Positions 55,851 to 64,000 of a stretch of DNA of 64,000 nucleotides are shown in pieces. Both the position numbers and the translations under genes were made by a program. The stretch is from Rhodophyticola porphyridii (GTDB taxonomy: Bacteria > Pseudomonadota > Alphaproteobacteria > Rhodobacterales > Rhodobacteraceae), in contig NZ_RCNT01000003.1 in the NCBI RefSeq assembly GCF_003688285.1, positions 131,501 through 195,500 on the forward strand, written 5' to 3'. The notes beneath the pieces were generated by a model. The model was not told the origin of the DNA, made no database searches, and saw only the letters and a program-made list of their open reading frames with translations. The first letter of the stretch is position 1, and each line of letters starts with the position of its first letter.

Positions 55851-56867
55851 TTATTCCCAACCGGCGTTGTTCAGCACATCCACCGCGGCGTCCACATTGT
55901 CGGCGATTTCCGACAGATCGATCGTGTCGGGGCGGAAGATGCCGAGCGACGCGACCGAGGGGCTGAGGGCCACACCCGGCACCGCGGGATACTCATCGTT
56001 GCCTGCGGAGAAGTATTCCTGCGCCTGATCGCTGGCGAGATACTCCAGGAAGGCGATGGCGTTGTCGCGATTTGGCGCGTGCGCGGCAACACCGCCACCC
56101 GAGATGTTCATATGCGCGCCCAGATCGTTCTGGTTCGGGAACACCCACCCGACCATGTCGAGCGAGCCGGACAGGCCGTCAACCTCGGTGCGGATGGCGC
56201 GACCGAAGTAATAGGTATTCGACATCGCGATGTCGCACTCCCCCGACACGATACCGCGAAGCTGATCGGTGTCGCCGCCCTGCGGGTCGCGGGCGAAGTT
56301 GCCGACCACGGCGTTGGCCCACTCCTGCGTTGCCTCGACACCCAAATGGGCGATCAGCGCGGCAACGATGTTCTGGGTATAGACGTTGGAAGAGGAGCGG
56401 ATGCAGACCATGCCCTCATATTCCGGGTTGGCGAGATCCTGATAGGTCCGCGGCGGGTTTTCGACATCGTTGCGGTCGTAGAAGAGGATTCGCGAGCGCT
56501 GAGAGAAACCGAACCAGTGGTTCTCGTCATCCTGCAGATAGGCCGGAATGCGCGCCTCAAGCACGTCGCTTTCCACCGGCTGTAGCAAACCCATATCGGT
56601 GGCGCGCGCGAGGCGAACGGTATCGACGGTCAGGAACACGTCGGCAGGCGAGTTCTCGCCCTCGGCCTCCATCCGCGCGATCAGTTCGTCGGCATTGCCT
56701 TCGATCCGGTTGATGGCGATACCGGTCATCTCCGTGAATTCGGAATACAGCCGTTCGTCCGTGTCGTAATGGCGGGAGGAATACAGGTTCAGTTCCTGAG
56801 CCTGGGCGGCTGTAAGGCTGCTCGCGACGATTGTCGTGCCGAGCAGAAGTGCAAGTGTGCGGGTCAT
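55851..56867 (-). CDS. Periplasmic ferric-iron-binding protein (FbpA/AfuA-like)
   Basis: A 338-residue precursor with a signal peptide (cleavage near AQA-QE, about residue 24). The mature part has ELNLYSSRHYDTDERLYSEFTE, the opening of the FbpA-type family, and paired tyrosines in SNTYYFGRAI for iron. It would deliver Fe3+ to the permease encoded convergently. I see no clear Fur, Irr or RirA box in the 196-bp upstream gap. Confidence 0.9.
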   Translation of the reverse strand: MTRTLALLLGTTIVASSLTAAQAQELNLYSSRHYDTDERLYSEFTEMTGIAINRIEGNADELIARMEAEGENSPADVFLTVDTVRLARATDMGLLQPVESDVLEARIPAYLQDDENHWFGFSQRSRILFYDRNDVENPPRTYQDLANPEYEGMVCIRSSSNVYTQNIVAALIAHLGVEATQEWANAVVGNFARDPQGGDTDQLRGIVSGECDIAMSNTYYFGRAIRTEVDGLSGSLDMVGWVFPNQNDLGAHMNISGGGVAAHAPNRDNAIAFLEYLASDQAQEYFSAGNDEYPAVPGVALSPSVASLGIFRPDTIDLSEIADNVDAAVDVLNNAGWE

Positions 56868-57063
56868 CTAGGACGCTCCGTTGCTGGAATTCGGTATTAC
56901 CTGACCGTTTTTGTCGGTTGGGTGGGGGTTTTGAACCTCATCCCTTCCGGGGTGTCAAGAATATCCGACTAAAAGAATCGGAAAAACTATTGAAACACGC
57001 GCCCTTGCCGCCCCCTGCGCCAAAAGGCAGGGTGCCGGAAGAGGCGGCAGAAGGGGCCATGAG

Positions 57064-58239
57064 ATGAAAGCCGGGTTGGCATTTCTGGTGCTGGGCTACG
57101 TGCTCAGCCAGTTCTACCGCGCCTTCCTGGCGGTGCTGGCCCCGGTTCTCGGAGTGGAAATCGGCGCGGGTGCGGAGGATCTGGCCCGTGCTTCCGGCCT
57201 GTGGTTCGCAGCCTTCGCAATCATGCAGATCCCCGTGGGCTGGGCGCTGGACACGATCGGGCCGCGAGTGACAGCGGCGGCCCTTTTCGGTCTCTGCGGG
57301 GCGGGAGGGGCCGCAGTTTTTGCCCTGGCGCAGGGGCCGGGCGCGATCCAGACTGCGATGGTGCTGATCGGCATTGGATGCTCGCCCGTCCTGATGGCCA
57401 GCTATTACATCTTCGCACGGGTCTATTCGCCGGCGGTCTTCGCAACATTGGCAGGCGTCACCGTCGGCGTCAGCTCCCTTGGGAATATCGCCAGCGCCCT
57501 GCCGATGGCGAAAGCGATCGAAGCCTTTGGCTGGCGGGAGACTGTCTGGGCACTGGCCGGCATGACCGTCGCCGTGGCCATTGCCATGGCGCTGCTGGTG
57601 CGCGATCCGGCCAAGCCCGACGGCGAGCCCAAAGGCTCTTTGCTGGACGTGTTGCGCATACCCGGCCTCTGGCTGATCCTGCCGATGATGTTCGTCTGCT
57701 ACGCCCCTGCGGCCGGGATCAGGGGGCTTTGGATCGCACCCTATATGACAGACGTCTACGGCGCGGCGCTTGCCCAGATCGGGACCGTCACGTTGATCAT
57801 GGGGCTGGCCATGGCGGCGGGCAATCTGGCCTATGCCCCGCTGGACCGGCTGTTCGGCACCAGAAAACGGGTGGTTCTCGCTGGCAATCTGGCGGTGGTT
57901 CTATGCTGTCTTGTGCTGTGGGTCTTTCCGGCGGGCAGCTACTGGACTGCCGTCATGTTGCTGACAGCCATCGGCCTGTTCGGCGCGACCTACCCGATGG
58001 TGATCGCCCATGGGCGCAGCTTCCTGCCGCCTCATCTGACAGGCCGCGGGGTGAGCTTGCTGAATCTGTTCGGAATGGGCGGCGCCGGCGTGATGCAATT
58101 CGCCAGCGGCCCGTACTTTGCGTGGCTCTCCACAGATGCGCCGCCTGCCGATGCGTTTGGCACATTGTTCGGTGTGTTCGGGCTGGTCGTGCTTTTGGGA
58201 TGTCTGCCTTATCTCCTCGCACAGGATCGCACGGATTGA
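57064..58239 (+). CDS. MFS transporter
   Basis: A 391-residue 12-helix carrier. The N-terminal half has [21 protein letters not shown] and [17 protein letters not shown] (motif A region), the second half [22 protein letters not shown]. It resembles nitrate/nitrite-type or metabolite carriers only broadly; substrate unknown. It diverges from the iron-binding protein gene and ends 134 bp before the SulP gene. Confidence 0.88.
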   Translation: MKAGLAFLVLGYVLSQFYRAFLAVLAPVLGVEIGAGAEDLARASGLWFAAFAIMQIPVGWALDTIGPRVTAAALFGLCGAGGAAVFALAQGPGAIQTAMVLIGIGCSPVLMASYYIFARVYSPAVFATLAGVTVGVSSLGNIASALPMAKAIEAFGWRETVWALAGMTVAVAIAMALLVRDPAKPDGEPKGSLLDVLRIPGLWLILPMMFVCYAPAAGIRGLWIAPYMTDVYGAALAQIGTVTLIMGLAMAAGNLAYAPLDRLFGTRKRVVLAGNLAVVLCCLVLWVFPAGSYWTAVMLLTAIGLFGATYPMVIAHGRSFLPPHLTGRGVSLLNLFGMGGAGVMQFASGPYFAWLSTDAPPADAFGTLFGVFGLVVLLGCLPYLLAQDRTD

Positions 58240-58331
58240 GCTTTGTGCGCCACTGACGGCAGTATTCGGGCCAAAGCTCTGGCCAAACCCTGGCCCGGGC
58301 CGGTATGGCCTGCCGCATACGTGCATTTGAC

Positions 58332-58347
58332 GTGCCGCATGCGGCAC
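58332..58347. promoter_or_regulatory. Perfect palindrome GTGCCGCATGCGGCAC before the SulP operon
   Basis: A 16-bp uninterrupted palindrome 26 bp before the SulP start codon. A related TGCCGCATAC half-site occurs about 25 bp further upstream. Candidate operator for the SulP-UspA operon. Confidence 0.4.
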
Positions 58348-58373
58348 CGGTTCTGGCGGAGACACCCCGAAAC

Positions 58374-59864
58374 ATGTCCCCTGATTTCCTGTCCCGCATG
58401 CGGGGCGACTGGCTTGGCAATATCCGCGGCGATCTCCTGTCCGGTCTGGTCGTGGCGCTCGCCCTTATCCCCGAAGCGATTGCCTTTTCGATCATCGCGG
58501 GCGTGGACCCGAAGATCGGGCTTTATGCCTCTTTCTCGATCGCGGTGATCACCGCCATCGCGGGCGGACGGCCCGGCATGATCTCGGCCGCGACGGCCGC
58601 CACCGCGGTTTTGATGGTGACGCTGGTTCGCGATCACGGATTGCAATACCTGCTGGCGGCGACGGTTCTGGCCGGCCTCCTGCAGGTCGCGGCCGGGTTT
58701 CTGAGGCTCGGCACAGTCATGCGGTTTGTCTCCCGCTCGGTCATGACCGGGTTCGTCAACGCGCTTGCGATCCTCATCTTCATGGCTCAATTGCCCGAAC
58801 TGATCGGGGTGCCCTGGCTGACCTATGTCATGGTCGCGGGCGGTCTGGCGATCATCTACCTGTTTCCCTATGTCACGACGGCGATCCCCTCCCCGCTTGT
58901 CTGTATCGTCGTGTTGACCGGGCTGACGCTGATGATGGGTATGGATCTGCGAACCGTGGGCGATATGGGCGCGCTGCCGGATACCTTGCCCGTGTTCCTG
59001 ATCCCCGATATCCCGCTGACACTGGAAACCTTGCAAATCATCCTGCCCTATTCCGCCGCAGTGGCTGCCGTTGGGTTGCTGGAAAGCCTGATGACCGCGC
59101 AGATCGTCGACGATCTGACGGACACGAAATCGGACAAGAACCAGGAATGCATCGGCCAGGGCCTCGCCAATACCGCGACCGGGTTCATTGGCGGCATGGC
59201 GGGCTGCGCGATGATCGGCCAATCGATGATCAATGTGAAATCGGGCGGGCGCGGGCGCCTGTCCTGCTTTGCCGCGGGGGTGTTCCTGCTGATCCTGATC
59301 GTTGTTCTGGGCGATATCGTGTCGATCATTCCGATGGCCGCTCTGGTCGCCATCATGATCATGGTGTCCATCGGCACATTCAGCTGGTCGTCGATTGCCA
59401 ACCTCCGGGACCATCCGCGCAGCTCCTCCATCGTGATGCTGGCAACGGTGGTGGTGACGGTCTACACCCACAACCTCGCAATCGGCGTACTGACCGGTGT
59501 GCTGTTGTCGGGCATTTTCTTTGCCGGCAAAATCGCGCAACTGTTCCGGGTCACATCCGAGCTGTCAGGGGATGGTATGACACGGACCTATCACGTGCAG
59601 GGACAGTTGTTTTTCGCCTCCGCCGACGCCTTTGCCGCGGCCTTCGATTTCGGTGAGGTGCTGGAGCGCGTGGTGATCGACGTAACCCGCGCCCATATCT
59701 GGGATATCTCGTCGGTTGCCGCGCTGGACATGGCGGTGCTCAAGTTCCGCAGGGATGGTGCCGAGGTCGAGATAAAAGGCCTGAACGAGGCGTCAGAGAC
59801 CATCGTTGACCGGCTGGCCGAACATGACAAGCCGGGCGCCATGGACCGACTGATGGGACATTGA
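58374..59864 (+). CDS. SulP-family anion transporter with STAS domain
   Basis: A 496-residue SulP/SLC26-type carrier. About ten to fourteen helices are followed by a STAS domain (about residues 400-490: [34 protein letters not shown]). The motif [20 protein letters not shown] is family-typical. Substrate could be sulfate, bicarbonate or another anion. The start MSPDFLSRM follows a palindrome; an open frame of 23 extra residues upstream is rejected. It ends 11 bp before the UspA gene, and the pair is a frequent marine operon. Confidence 0.88.
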   Translation: MSPDFLSRMRGDWLGNIRGDLLSGLVVALALIPEAIAFSIIAGVDPKIGLYASFSIAVITAIAGGRPGMISAATAATAVLMVTLVRDHGLQYLLAATVLAGLLQVAAGFLRLGTVMRFVSRSVMTGFVNALAILIFMAQLPELIGVPWLTYVMVAGGLAIIYLFPYVTTAIPSPLVCIVVLTGLTLMMGMDLRTVGDMGALPDTLPVFLIPDIPLTLETLQIILPYSAAVAAVGLLESLMTAQIVDDLTDTKSDKNQECIGQGLANTATGFIGGMAGCAMIGQSMINVKSGGRGRLSCFAAGVFLLILIVVLGDIVSIIPMAALVAIMIMVSIGTFSWSSIANLRDHPRSSSIVMLATVVVTVYTHNLAIGVLTGVLLSGIFFAGKIAQLFRVTSELSGDGMTRTYHVQGQLFFASADAFAAAFDFGEVLERVVIDVTRAHIWDISSVAALDMAVLKFRRDGAEVEIKGLNEASETIVDRLAEHDKPGAMDRLMGH

Positions 59865-59875
59865 GGGGGAAACCG

Positions 59876-60727
59876 ATGGGCAAGATCATCGCACTGGTCG
59901 ACGGGTCGATCTATTCGCAAAGCGTATGTGACCACGCGGCATGGGTCGCGAAGGGGAAGGGCTGGCCTGTGGATATCGTCCATGTGATCGGCCGCCGGGA
60001 TGAGAGCACCGATCCGCGCAACCTGTCAGGCAATATCGGACTGGGTGCACGGACGGCGCTGCTGCATGAACTGGCAGAGCTTGATGCGCAAAAGGCCAAG
60101 CTTGCCCGCAAGCGCGGCCAGGCGATCCTGGAAGATGCCGTGGCCCGCATCGCTGCCCAGGGGGTCGCGGCGCAATCCAAACTTCGGATGGGCGATCTGG
60201 TGGAGACCCTGCGCGAGATGGAACCGGAGACCGAGCTGATCATCATCGGCAAGCGCGGCGAAGCGGCCGATTTCGCCAAGATGCATCTGGGCAGCAATCT
60301 GGAACGGGTGATCCGCTCCTCGACCAAACCGATACTGGTGACCTCAAGGGCGTTTCAGCCTGTGAAGACGCTGTTGGTTGCCTTCGATGGCGGCGGATCG
60401 TCCCTGAAGGCGATTGATCATATCGCCCGTTCGGTGCTTTTTGCCGGGCTCGGCATCCATCTTCTGACCGTCGGCACCGAAAGCACCGGTTTGAGACGCG
60501 GGATCGAAGGGGCCGCGGCGCTGTTGACCGGCGCCGGGTATCAGGTGACGGCCGAGATCGTGGCGGGAGAGCCCGAGACGGTCATCGCCGAACGCGCCGA
60601 AGCTCATGATTTCGATCTGCTGATCATGGGCGCCTACGGGCACTCCCGGATCCGGAACCTGTTCATCGGATCGACGACGACCGAGATGATCCGGTCCTGC
60701 AAGGTGCCAATCCTGCTTTTCCGCTAA
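59876..60727 (+). CDS. Tandem universal stress protein (UspA-type)
   Basis: A 283-residue protein with two Usp domains. Each ends with the ATP-type loop: LIIIGKRGEAADFAKMHLGSN and LLIMGAYGHSRIRNLFIGST (G-x2-G-x9-G-S/T pattern, best in the second). Start has GAGGGGGA upstream; a longer frame is rejected. It is co-transcribed with the SulP gene, so it may adjust that transporter under stress (inference). Confidence 0.9.
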   Translation: MGKIIALVDGSIYSQSVCDHAAWVAKGKGWPVDIVHVIGRRDESTDPRNLSGNIGLGARTALLHELAELDAQKAKLARKRGQAILEDAVARIAAQGVAAQSKLRMGDLVETLREMEPETELIIIGKRGEAADFAKMHLGSNLERVIRSSTKPILVTSRAFQPVKTLLVAFDGGGSSLKAIDHIARSVLFAGLGIHLLTVGTESTGLRRGIEGAAALLTGAGYQVTAEIVAGEPETVIAERAEAHDFDLLIMGAYGHSRIRNLFIGSTTTEMIRSCKVPILLFR

Positions 60728-60740
60728 AGCCGATACGGTT

Positions 60741-60774
60741 CCGCCGGAGGCCTCTCTCGGGAGATCTCCGGCGG
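60741..60774. terminator. Hairpin between the convergent UspA and helicase genes
   Basis: CCGCCGGAG and CTCCGGCGG pair over 9 bp across a 16-nt loop, 14 bp after the UspA stop. GCATGTTTTC follows on the plus strand. A bidirectional terminator is likely. Confidence 0.5.
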
Positions 60775-60815
60775 GCATGTTTTCAAGGCAAGGACGCGGC
60801 GGGCGCCCGCTACGT

Positions 60816-62093
60816 TCAGGCGGCGTGGCGACGGGGCCGGCGCGGTTTGCGGCTGCCGGTGTTGCCTTGGGGCTTGCCGGCTTGCCCATTGCCGCCGCCG
60901 GGACCGCGACGCCGCTGTCCGCCACCGCCACCACCGCGACGCGGCTTGTCGGACTTCACGGCGGCGGGACGGGTTCCGCCCGCGACGGGGATTTCCAGCT
61001 TCATCACCTTTTCAACCTGTTTGAGCAGATCGATTTCCTCGGCGGAGCAGAGCGTGATCGCCTCCCCCTCAAGACCGGCGCGCGCGGTACGACCGATGCG
61101 ATGGACATAATTGTCCGGCACATCCGGAAGGTCGAAGTTGATGACATAGGCGACGCCCGGAATGTCGATGCCACGCGCGGCCACATCCGTTGCGACCAGG
61201 GTCTTGATCTGGCCGTCGCGAAACGCCTTGATCGCCCGGTCACGCTGCCCTTGCGACTTGTTGCCGTGGATCGAGGCTGCGTTGAACCCGTCGGCCACGA
61301 GACCCTTCATCAGCTTTTCCGCGCCATGCTTGGTGCGCGCGAAGACAAGGGTCAGCGCCTCGGGATCGCGGGAGAGGATTTCGCGGAGCTTCGCCGGTTT
61401 CGCCGGTTTCTCCATGAAATGGATCGACTGGGTGACCTTGTCCGCCGCCTTGCCGGGCGGGGCAACCTGCACTCTGCGCGGGTTGGTCAGATAGGCGCTC
61501 GACAGTTCTTCCATCTGTTTCGGCATGGTCGCCGAGAACAGCATGGTCTGGCGGGGCGTGCCGAGTTTCGGCGCGATCCGGCGCAGCGCATGGATGAAGC
61601 CCATGTCGAGCATCTGGTCGGCCTCGTCCAGAACCAGATGCTGCACCGTATGCAGCTTGACCGCACCGCGATCCATTAGGTCGATCAGGCGGCCGGGCGT
61701 GGCGACAAGAATATCCGTGCCGCGGTCCAGGCGCTTGATCTGCGCGTTGATCGACTGACCGCCGACAACGACCTGCACCTTCAGCGGCGTGCCGGTGGTG
61801 AAGGCCCTAAGGCTATCGGCGATCTGGTTGGCCAGTTCACGGGTCGGCGCCAGGATCAGTGCCTTGGCGGTCTTGGGGTCGGGCTTGCCATGCAGAGCAA
61901 GCAGATGCTCGATCAAGGGCAGGCCGAAGGCCAGGGTCTTACCGGTGCCGGTCTGGGCCAGGCCCAAGATGTCATGGCCATCCAGCGCAAGCGGGATCGC
62001 CTGGTTCTGGATCGGGGTGGGTTCCTTGAAACCGCTCTTCTTCAGCGCGGTCATCAGGGTCGGCGAGAGGCCGAGCATATCGAAATCGAACAA
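60816..62093 (-). CDS. DEAD-box RNA helicase (RhlE-like)
   Basis: A 425-residue ATP-dependent RNA helicase. Core motifs: the Q-motif TPIQNQAIPLA, AQTGTGKT, PTRELANQI, DEAD in VLDEADQMLD, SAT in FSATMP, and in domain 2 ATDVAARGIDIP and HRIGRTARAG. The C-terminus is a basic Gly/Arg/Pro-rich tail that binds RNA. The start is a TTG (FDFDMLGLSP) with GGAAAGG five bases before it; the ATG five codons in (62078) is the alternative. It probably remodels ribosomal or mRNA structures in the cold. Confidence 0.93.
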   Translation of the reverse strand: MFDFDMLGLSPTLMTALKKSGFKEPTPIQNQAIPLALDGHDILGLAQTGTGKTLAFGLPLIEHLLALHGKPDPKTAKALILAPTRELANQIADSLRAFTTGTPLKVQVVVGGQSINAQIKRLDRGTDILVATPGRLIDLMDRGAVKLHTVQHLVLDEADQMLDMGFIHALRRIAPKLGTPRQTMLFSATMPKQMEELSSAYLTNPRRVQVAPPGKAADKVTQSIHFMEKPAKPAKLREILSRDPEALTLVFARTKHGAEKLMKGLVADGFNAASIHGNKSQGQRDRAIKAFRDGQIKTLVATDVAARGIDIPGVAYVINFDLPDVPDNYVHRIGRTARAGLEGEAITLCSAEEIDLLKQVEKVMKLEIPVAGGTRPAAVKSDKPRRGGGGGGQRRRGPGGGNGQAGKPQGNTGSRKPRRPRRHAA

Positions 62094-62412
62094 ATAGTAC
62101 CTTTCCTGCGCGGAACAGACTGGCCCGCGCGATAACATGGGTCGGAACCGCGGCAATGCGCGGCGTCGAAGGGTGCGATCCGGCGCTAGGGCGACACGGG
62201 CGTTTCCCGTGCAGACCGGCCAAATCGTCAGACCCTGCGTGATGGGGGCTGTGGAGATATCATCATTCTGTCGCGCGGATGCGCGGCTGCTCACGCGGCA
62301 GCGCAGAATGCTTGCAAGGCACATGCGGCCTTGCCGTGTATAAGTCAAGGCTCATGGGGCTTTTCCTTTGCGATAGCATCCTTTATGTGCCGCGCATCCA
62401 GACCTGAAGGAT
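62094..62412. other. Intergenic region between helicase and asd genes (319 bp)
   Basis: No gene is supported here. Short open frames in it have no start context. The stretch holds the divergent promoters of the helicase (minus) and asd (plus) and presumably a helicase leader. A run GCAAGGCACATGCGGCCTTGC near 62310-62330 can fold. No riboswitch was recognised. Confidence 0.6.
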
Positions 62413-63441
62413 ATGACAATGGGCTATCGAGTCGTCGTCGCCGGCGCCACGGGCAATGTGGGCCGCGAAATGCTGAACATACTGGCCGAGCGCCAGTTTC
62501 CCATCGATGAAATCGTGGCGCTGGCGTCGCGCAAGTCGCTTGGAACCCAGTGCAGCTTTGGCGATAAAACCCTGACCACAAAGGATCTGGACACGTTCGA
62601 CTTCAGCGGCTGGGACATCGCCTTCTTTGCCATCGGATCGGAGGCGACGGAGAAATACGCGCCCAAGGCCGCGAAGGCTGGCTGCGTCGTGATCGACAAC
62701 TCCTCGCTCTACCGCTACGACCCGGACGTTCCTTTGGTCGTGCCGGAAGTGAACCCCGAGGCCGTGGACGGCTATGCCAGAAAAAACATCATCGCCAATC
62801 CGAATTGTTCGACCGCGCAAATGGTCGTGACGCTGAAGCCGCTCCACGATCGGGCGCGGATCAAGCGCGTCGTCGTCAGCACCTATCAATCCGTCTCGGG
62901 CACCGGGAAGGCCGCGATGGACGAGCTGTGGGACCAGACCAAGGGCATGTATGTTCCGGGTCAGGAAAGGGAGCCGTCGATCTACCCCAAGCAGATTGCC
63001 TTCAACGTCATCCCCCAATGCGACAAGTTCATGGAGGATGGCAGCACGCGCGAGGAATGGAAGATGGTGGCCGAGACCAAGAAGATCGTCGACCCCGCGA
63101 TCAAGGTCACCGCCACCTGCGTGCGCGTGCCGGTCTTCGTGGGCCATTCCGAGGCGATCAACATCGAGTTCGAGGAGTTCCTCGACGAGGATGAAGCGCG
63201 CGATATCCTGCGGGAAAGCCCCGGCATCATGGTCATCGACAAGCGCGAGGACGGGGGGTACGTCACGCCCGTGGAATGCGTGGGGGATTACGCGACCTTT
63301 ATCAGCCGCATCCGGCAGGACAGTACCATAGATAACGGGCTGAACCTGTGGTGCGTGTCGGACAATCTGCGCAAGGGCGCGGCGCTGAACGCGGTTCAGA
63401 TAGCCGAAACCCTCGGCAACCGGATCCTGAAGAAGGGTTGA
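62413..63441 (+). CDS. asd: Aspartate-semialdehyde dehydrogenase
   Basis: A 342-residue enzyme that makes aspartate semialdehyde for lysine, threonine and methionine. VVVAGATGNVGREML binds NADP, the catalytic Cys is in IIANPNCSTAQMVV, and ASVSGAG-like YQSVSGTGKAAMDEL and the later VPVFVGHSEAINIEFE follow. The first ATG (MTMGYRV) or the third codon ATG both suit. Confidence 0.95.
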   Translation: MTMGYRVVVAGATGNVGREMLNILAERQFPIDEIVALASRKSLGTQCSFGDKTLTTKDLDTFDFSGWDIAFFAIGSEATEKYAPKAAKAGCVVIDNSSLYRYDPDVPLVVPEVNPEAVDGYARKNIIANPNCSTAQMVVTLKPLHDRARIKRVVVSTYQSVSGTGKAAMDELWDQTKGMYVPGQEREPSIYPKQIAFNVIPQCDKFMEDGSTREEWKMVAETKKIVDPAIKVTATCVRVPVFVGHSEAINIEFEEFLDEDEARDILRESPGIMVIDKREDGGYVTPVECVGDYATFISRIRQDSTIDNGLNLWCVSDNLRKGAALNAVQIAETLGNRILKKG

Positions 63442-63454
63442 GCTTGCCGGGGCT

Positions 63455-63468
63455 GGTTATTGTATAAC
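63455..63468. promoter_or_regulatory. GGTTATTGTATAAC motif upstream of the MuiA-like gene
   Basis: A 14-mer identical to one at 35274-35287 in the leader of the small exported protein. Here it extends to the perfect dyad GGTTAT-TGT-ATAACC. It lies 52 bp before the MuiA-like start codon. Operator or extended -10 promoter element. Confidence 0.4.
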
Positions 63469-63520
63469 CGGCACAGTCAGGGGAAGCTTTGCGGGATGTT
63501 CTTTCCCGGAGGTTTCCCCG

Positions 63521-64000
63521 ATGCGTTTTCCCGTTTCCGCTCTCGCCCTGATAGCGGCCACTGCGGCCCATGCGGACGATATTGTGACCCGCGCGGATAT
63601 TGCGCGGGCGACCGTCTACATCGGTGCGGCCGAGATCAGCCGCACCACAACCATTACCGTACCGGCAGGAACCCATCGGGTGATCGTCGCCTTGCCTGGC
63701 GGTTCCGCCGAAGCGCCGCAGGTTTCGACCGGGGCGGATGTGGTCCTAGGTGTGCCGAATGAGGTGTTCGGCGTTCCCGTGGCCGAGGGCGCGCTGGACA
63801 CCGCCGCGCAGGCCCGGGCCCGCGACGCGGTCGATGCCGCGCGAGAGGCGGTGCAGACGGCGGAAGACAGAATTGCCCGTGCCGATGCAAGGATACGCGG
63901 TGCAACTCTGCAGATCGCTTATCTGGAAGCTTTGGCGCGGGGTGGAGAAAACGGGGCGGAGATGCCCGATGACCCGAATGATCTTGCCATCTATCTTGGC
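63521..64000 (+). CDS. MuiA/DUF4139-like exported protein, N-terminal part
   Basis: The gene runs off the right edge; 160 codons are visible. A signal peptide (FPVSALALIAATAAHA, cleavage near residue 18) is followed by DIVTRADIARATVYIGAAEISRTTTITVPAGTHRVIVALPG, the opening of the mucoidy-inhibitor MuiA / DUF4139 family, then a helical coiled stretch rich in Ala, Arg and Glu (about residues 100-135), as in those proteins. GGAGG stands 12 bases before the ATG. Function in the periplasm unknown. Confidence 0.78.
   Translation, partial: MRFPVSALALIAATAAHADDIVTRADIARATVYIGAAEISRTTTITVPAGTHRVIVALPGGSAEAPQVSTGADVVLGVPNEVFGVPVAEGALDTAAQARARDAVDAAREAVQTAEDRIARADARIRGATLQIAYLEALARGGENGAEMPDDPNDLAIYLG

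Noticed and set aside
56868-57063. Fur, Irr or RirA box before the iron-binding protein gene
   Set aside because: TGACCGTTTTTGTCG is only a weak match to TGA-N9-TCA; no 19-bp Fur dyad was seen.
58305-58373. N-terminal extension of the SulP protein
   Set aside because: It would run across the palindrome and has no ribosome site; family members begin near MSPDFLSRM.

Overview
The window is a GC-rich chromosomal segment of an alphaproteobacterium, most likely Rhodobacterales (Roseobacter group). The evidence is a Rhodobacter-type 16-strand porin, the CcrM methyltransferase with GANTC sites in its leader, the leuS-lptE-holA block, lineage-typical DUF2125, DUF3576 and DUF4170 proteins, and a perfect FnrL-type box. 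No rRNA, transposase, prophage or CRISPR array was seen; one tRNA-Arg(CCU) is present.

Layout. 0-19.5 kb is housekeeping: the 5' end of ftsK, an aminotransferase, an amidase, a UbiH-type hydroxylase, a Lon-N/Trm112 pair, a CnoX-like thioredoxin, xth, an OmpR-type regulator, ribA with an L,D-transpeptidase-like gene, yggS, a porin, DUF3576, leuS-lptE-holA-gst, a flavoprotein and an MscS channel. 19.5-34.5 kb holds an HNH protein, an SDR/enoyl-CoA hydratase pair, DUF2125, pmbA-cysQ-DUF4170-waaA-lpxK (lipid A-Kdo assembly), dciA-dsbA-CoA transferase, mutY, alkB, ccrM and rnhB. 34.5-39.8 kb is a run of little-known genes: a Cys-repeat exported protein, a small exported protein overlapping a membrane-anchored winged-helix protein, a Tat-exported repeat peptide divergent from a JmjC oxygenase, an FrhB/BciB-like reductase and the tRNA. 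After a LacI-type regulator and sdaA, 42.5-53.1 kb is the accessory part of the window: an exported SMP-30-like lactonase, a two-domain HTH regulator with paired operators, an AfsA-like hotdog protein with a HAD phosphatase, an MFS exporter, then a five-gene operon (GST, dienelactone hydrolase, FAD monooxygenase, atypical KAS III, aldo/keto reductase) and a LysR regulator. 53.4-64 kb carries a lipocalin, ferric-iron ABC components without an ATPase, an MFS carrier, a SulP-UspA operon, a DEAD-box helicase, asd and the start of a DUF4139/MuiA-like exported protein.

Most interesting readings. (1) The 42.5-53.1 kb region assembles enzymes expected for making, exporting and opening a butenolide or butyrolactone-like molecule; this is inference. 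(2) A candidate anaerobically induced ~50-nt small RNA with an anti-Shine-Dalgarno stretch lies downstream of the response regulator. (3) A Tat-exported peptide built on two DNGxxTDxGxxxRG repeats sits next to a JmjC hydroxylase. (4) A two-TM protein has a C-terminal OmpR-like winged helix, the reverse of ToxR order, and overlaps a small exported partner gene.
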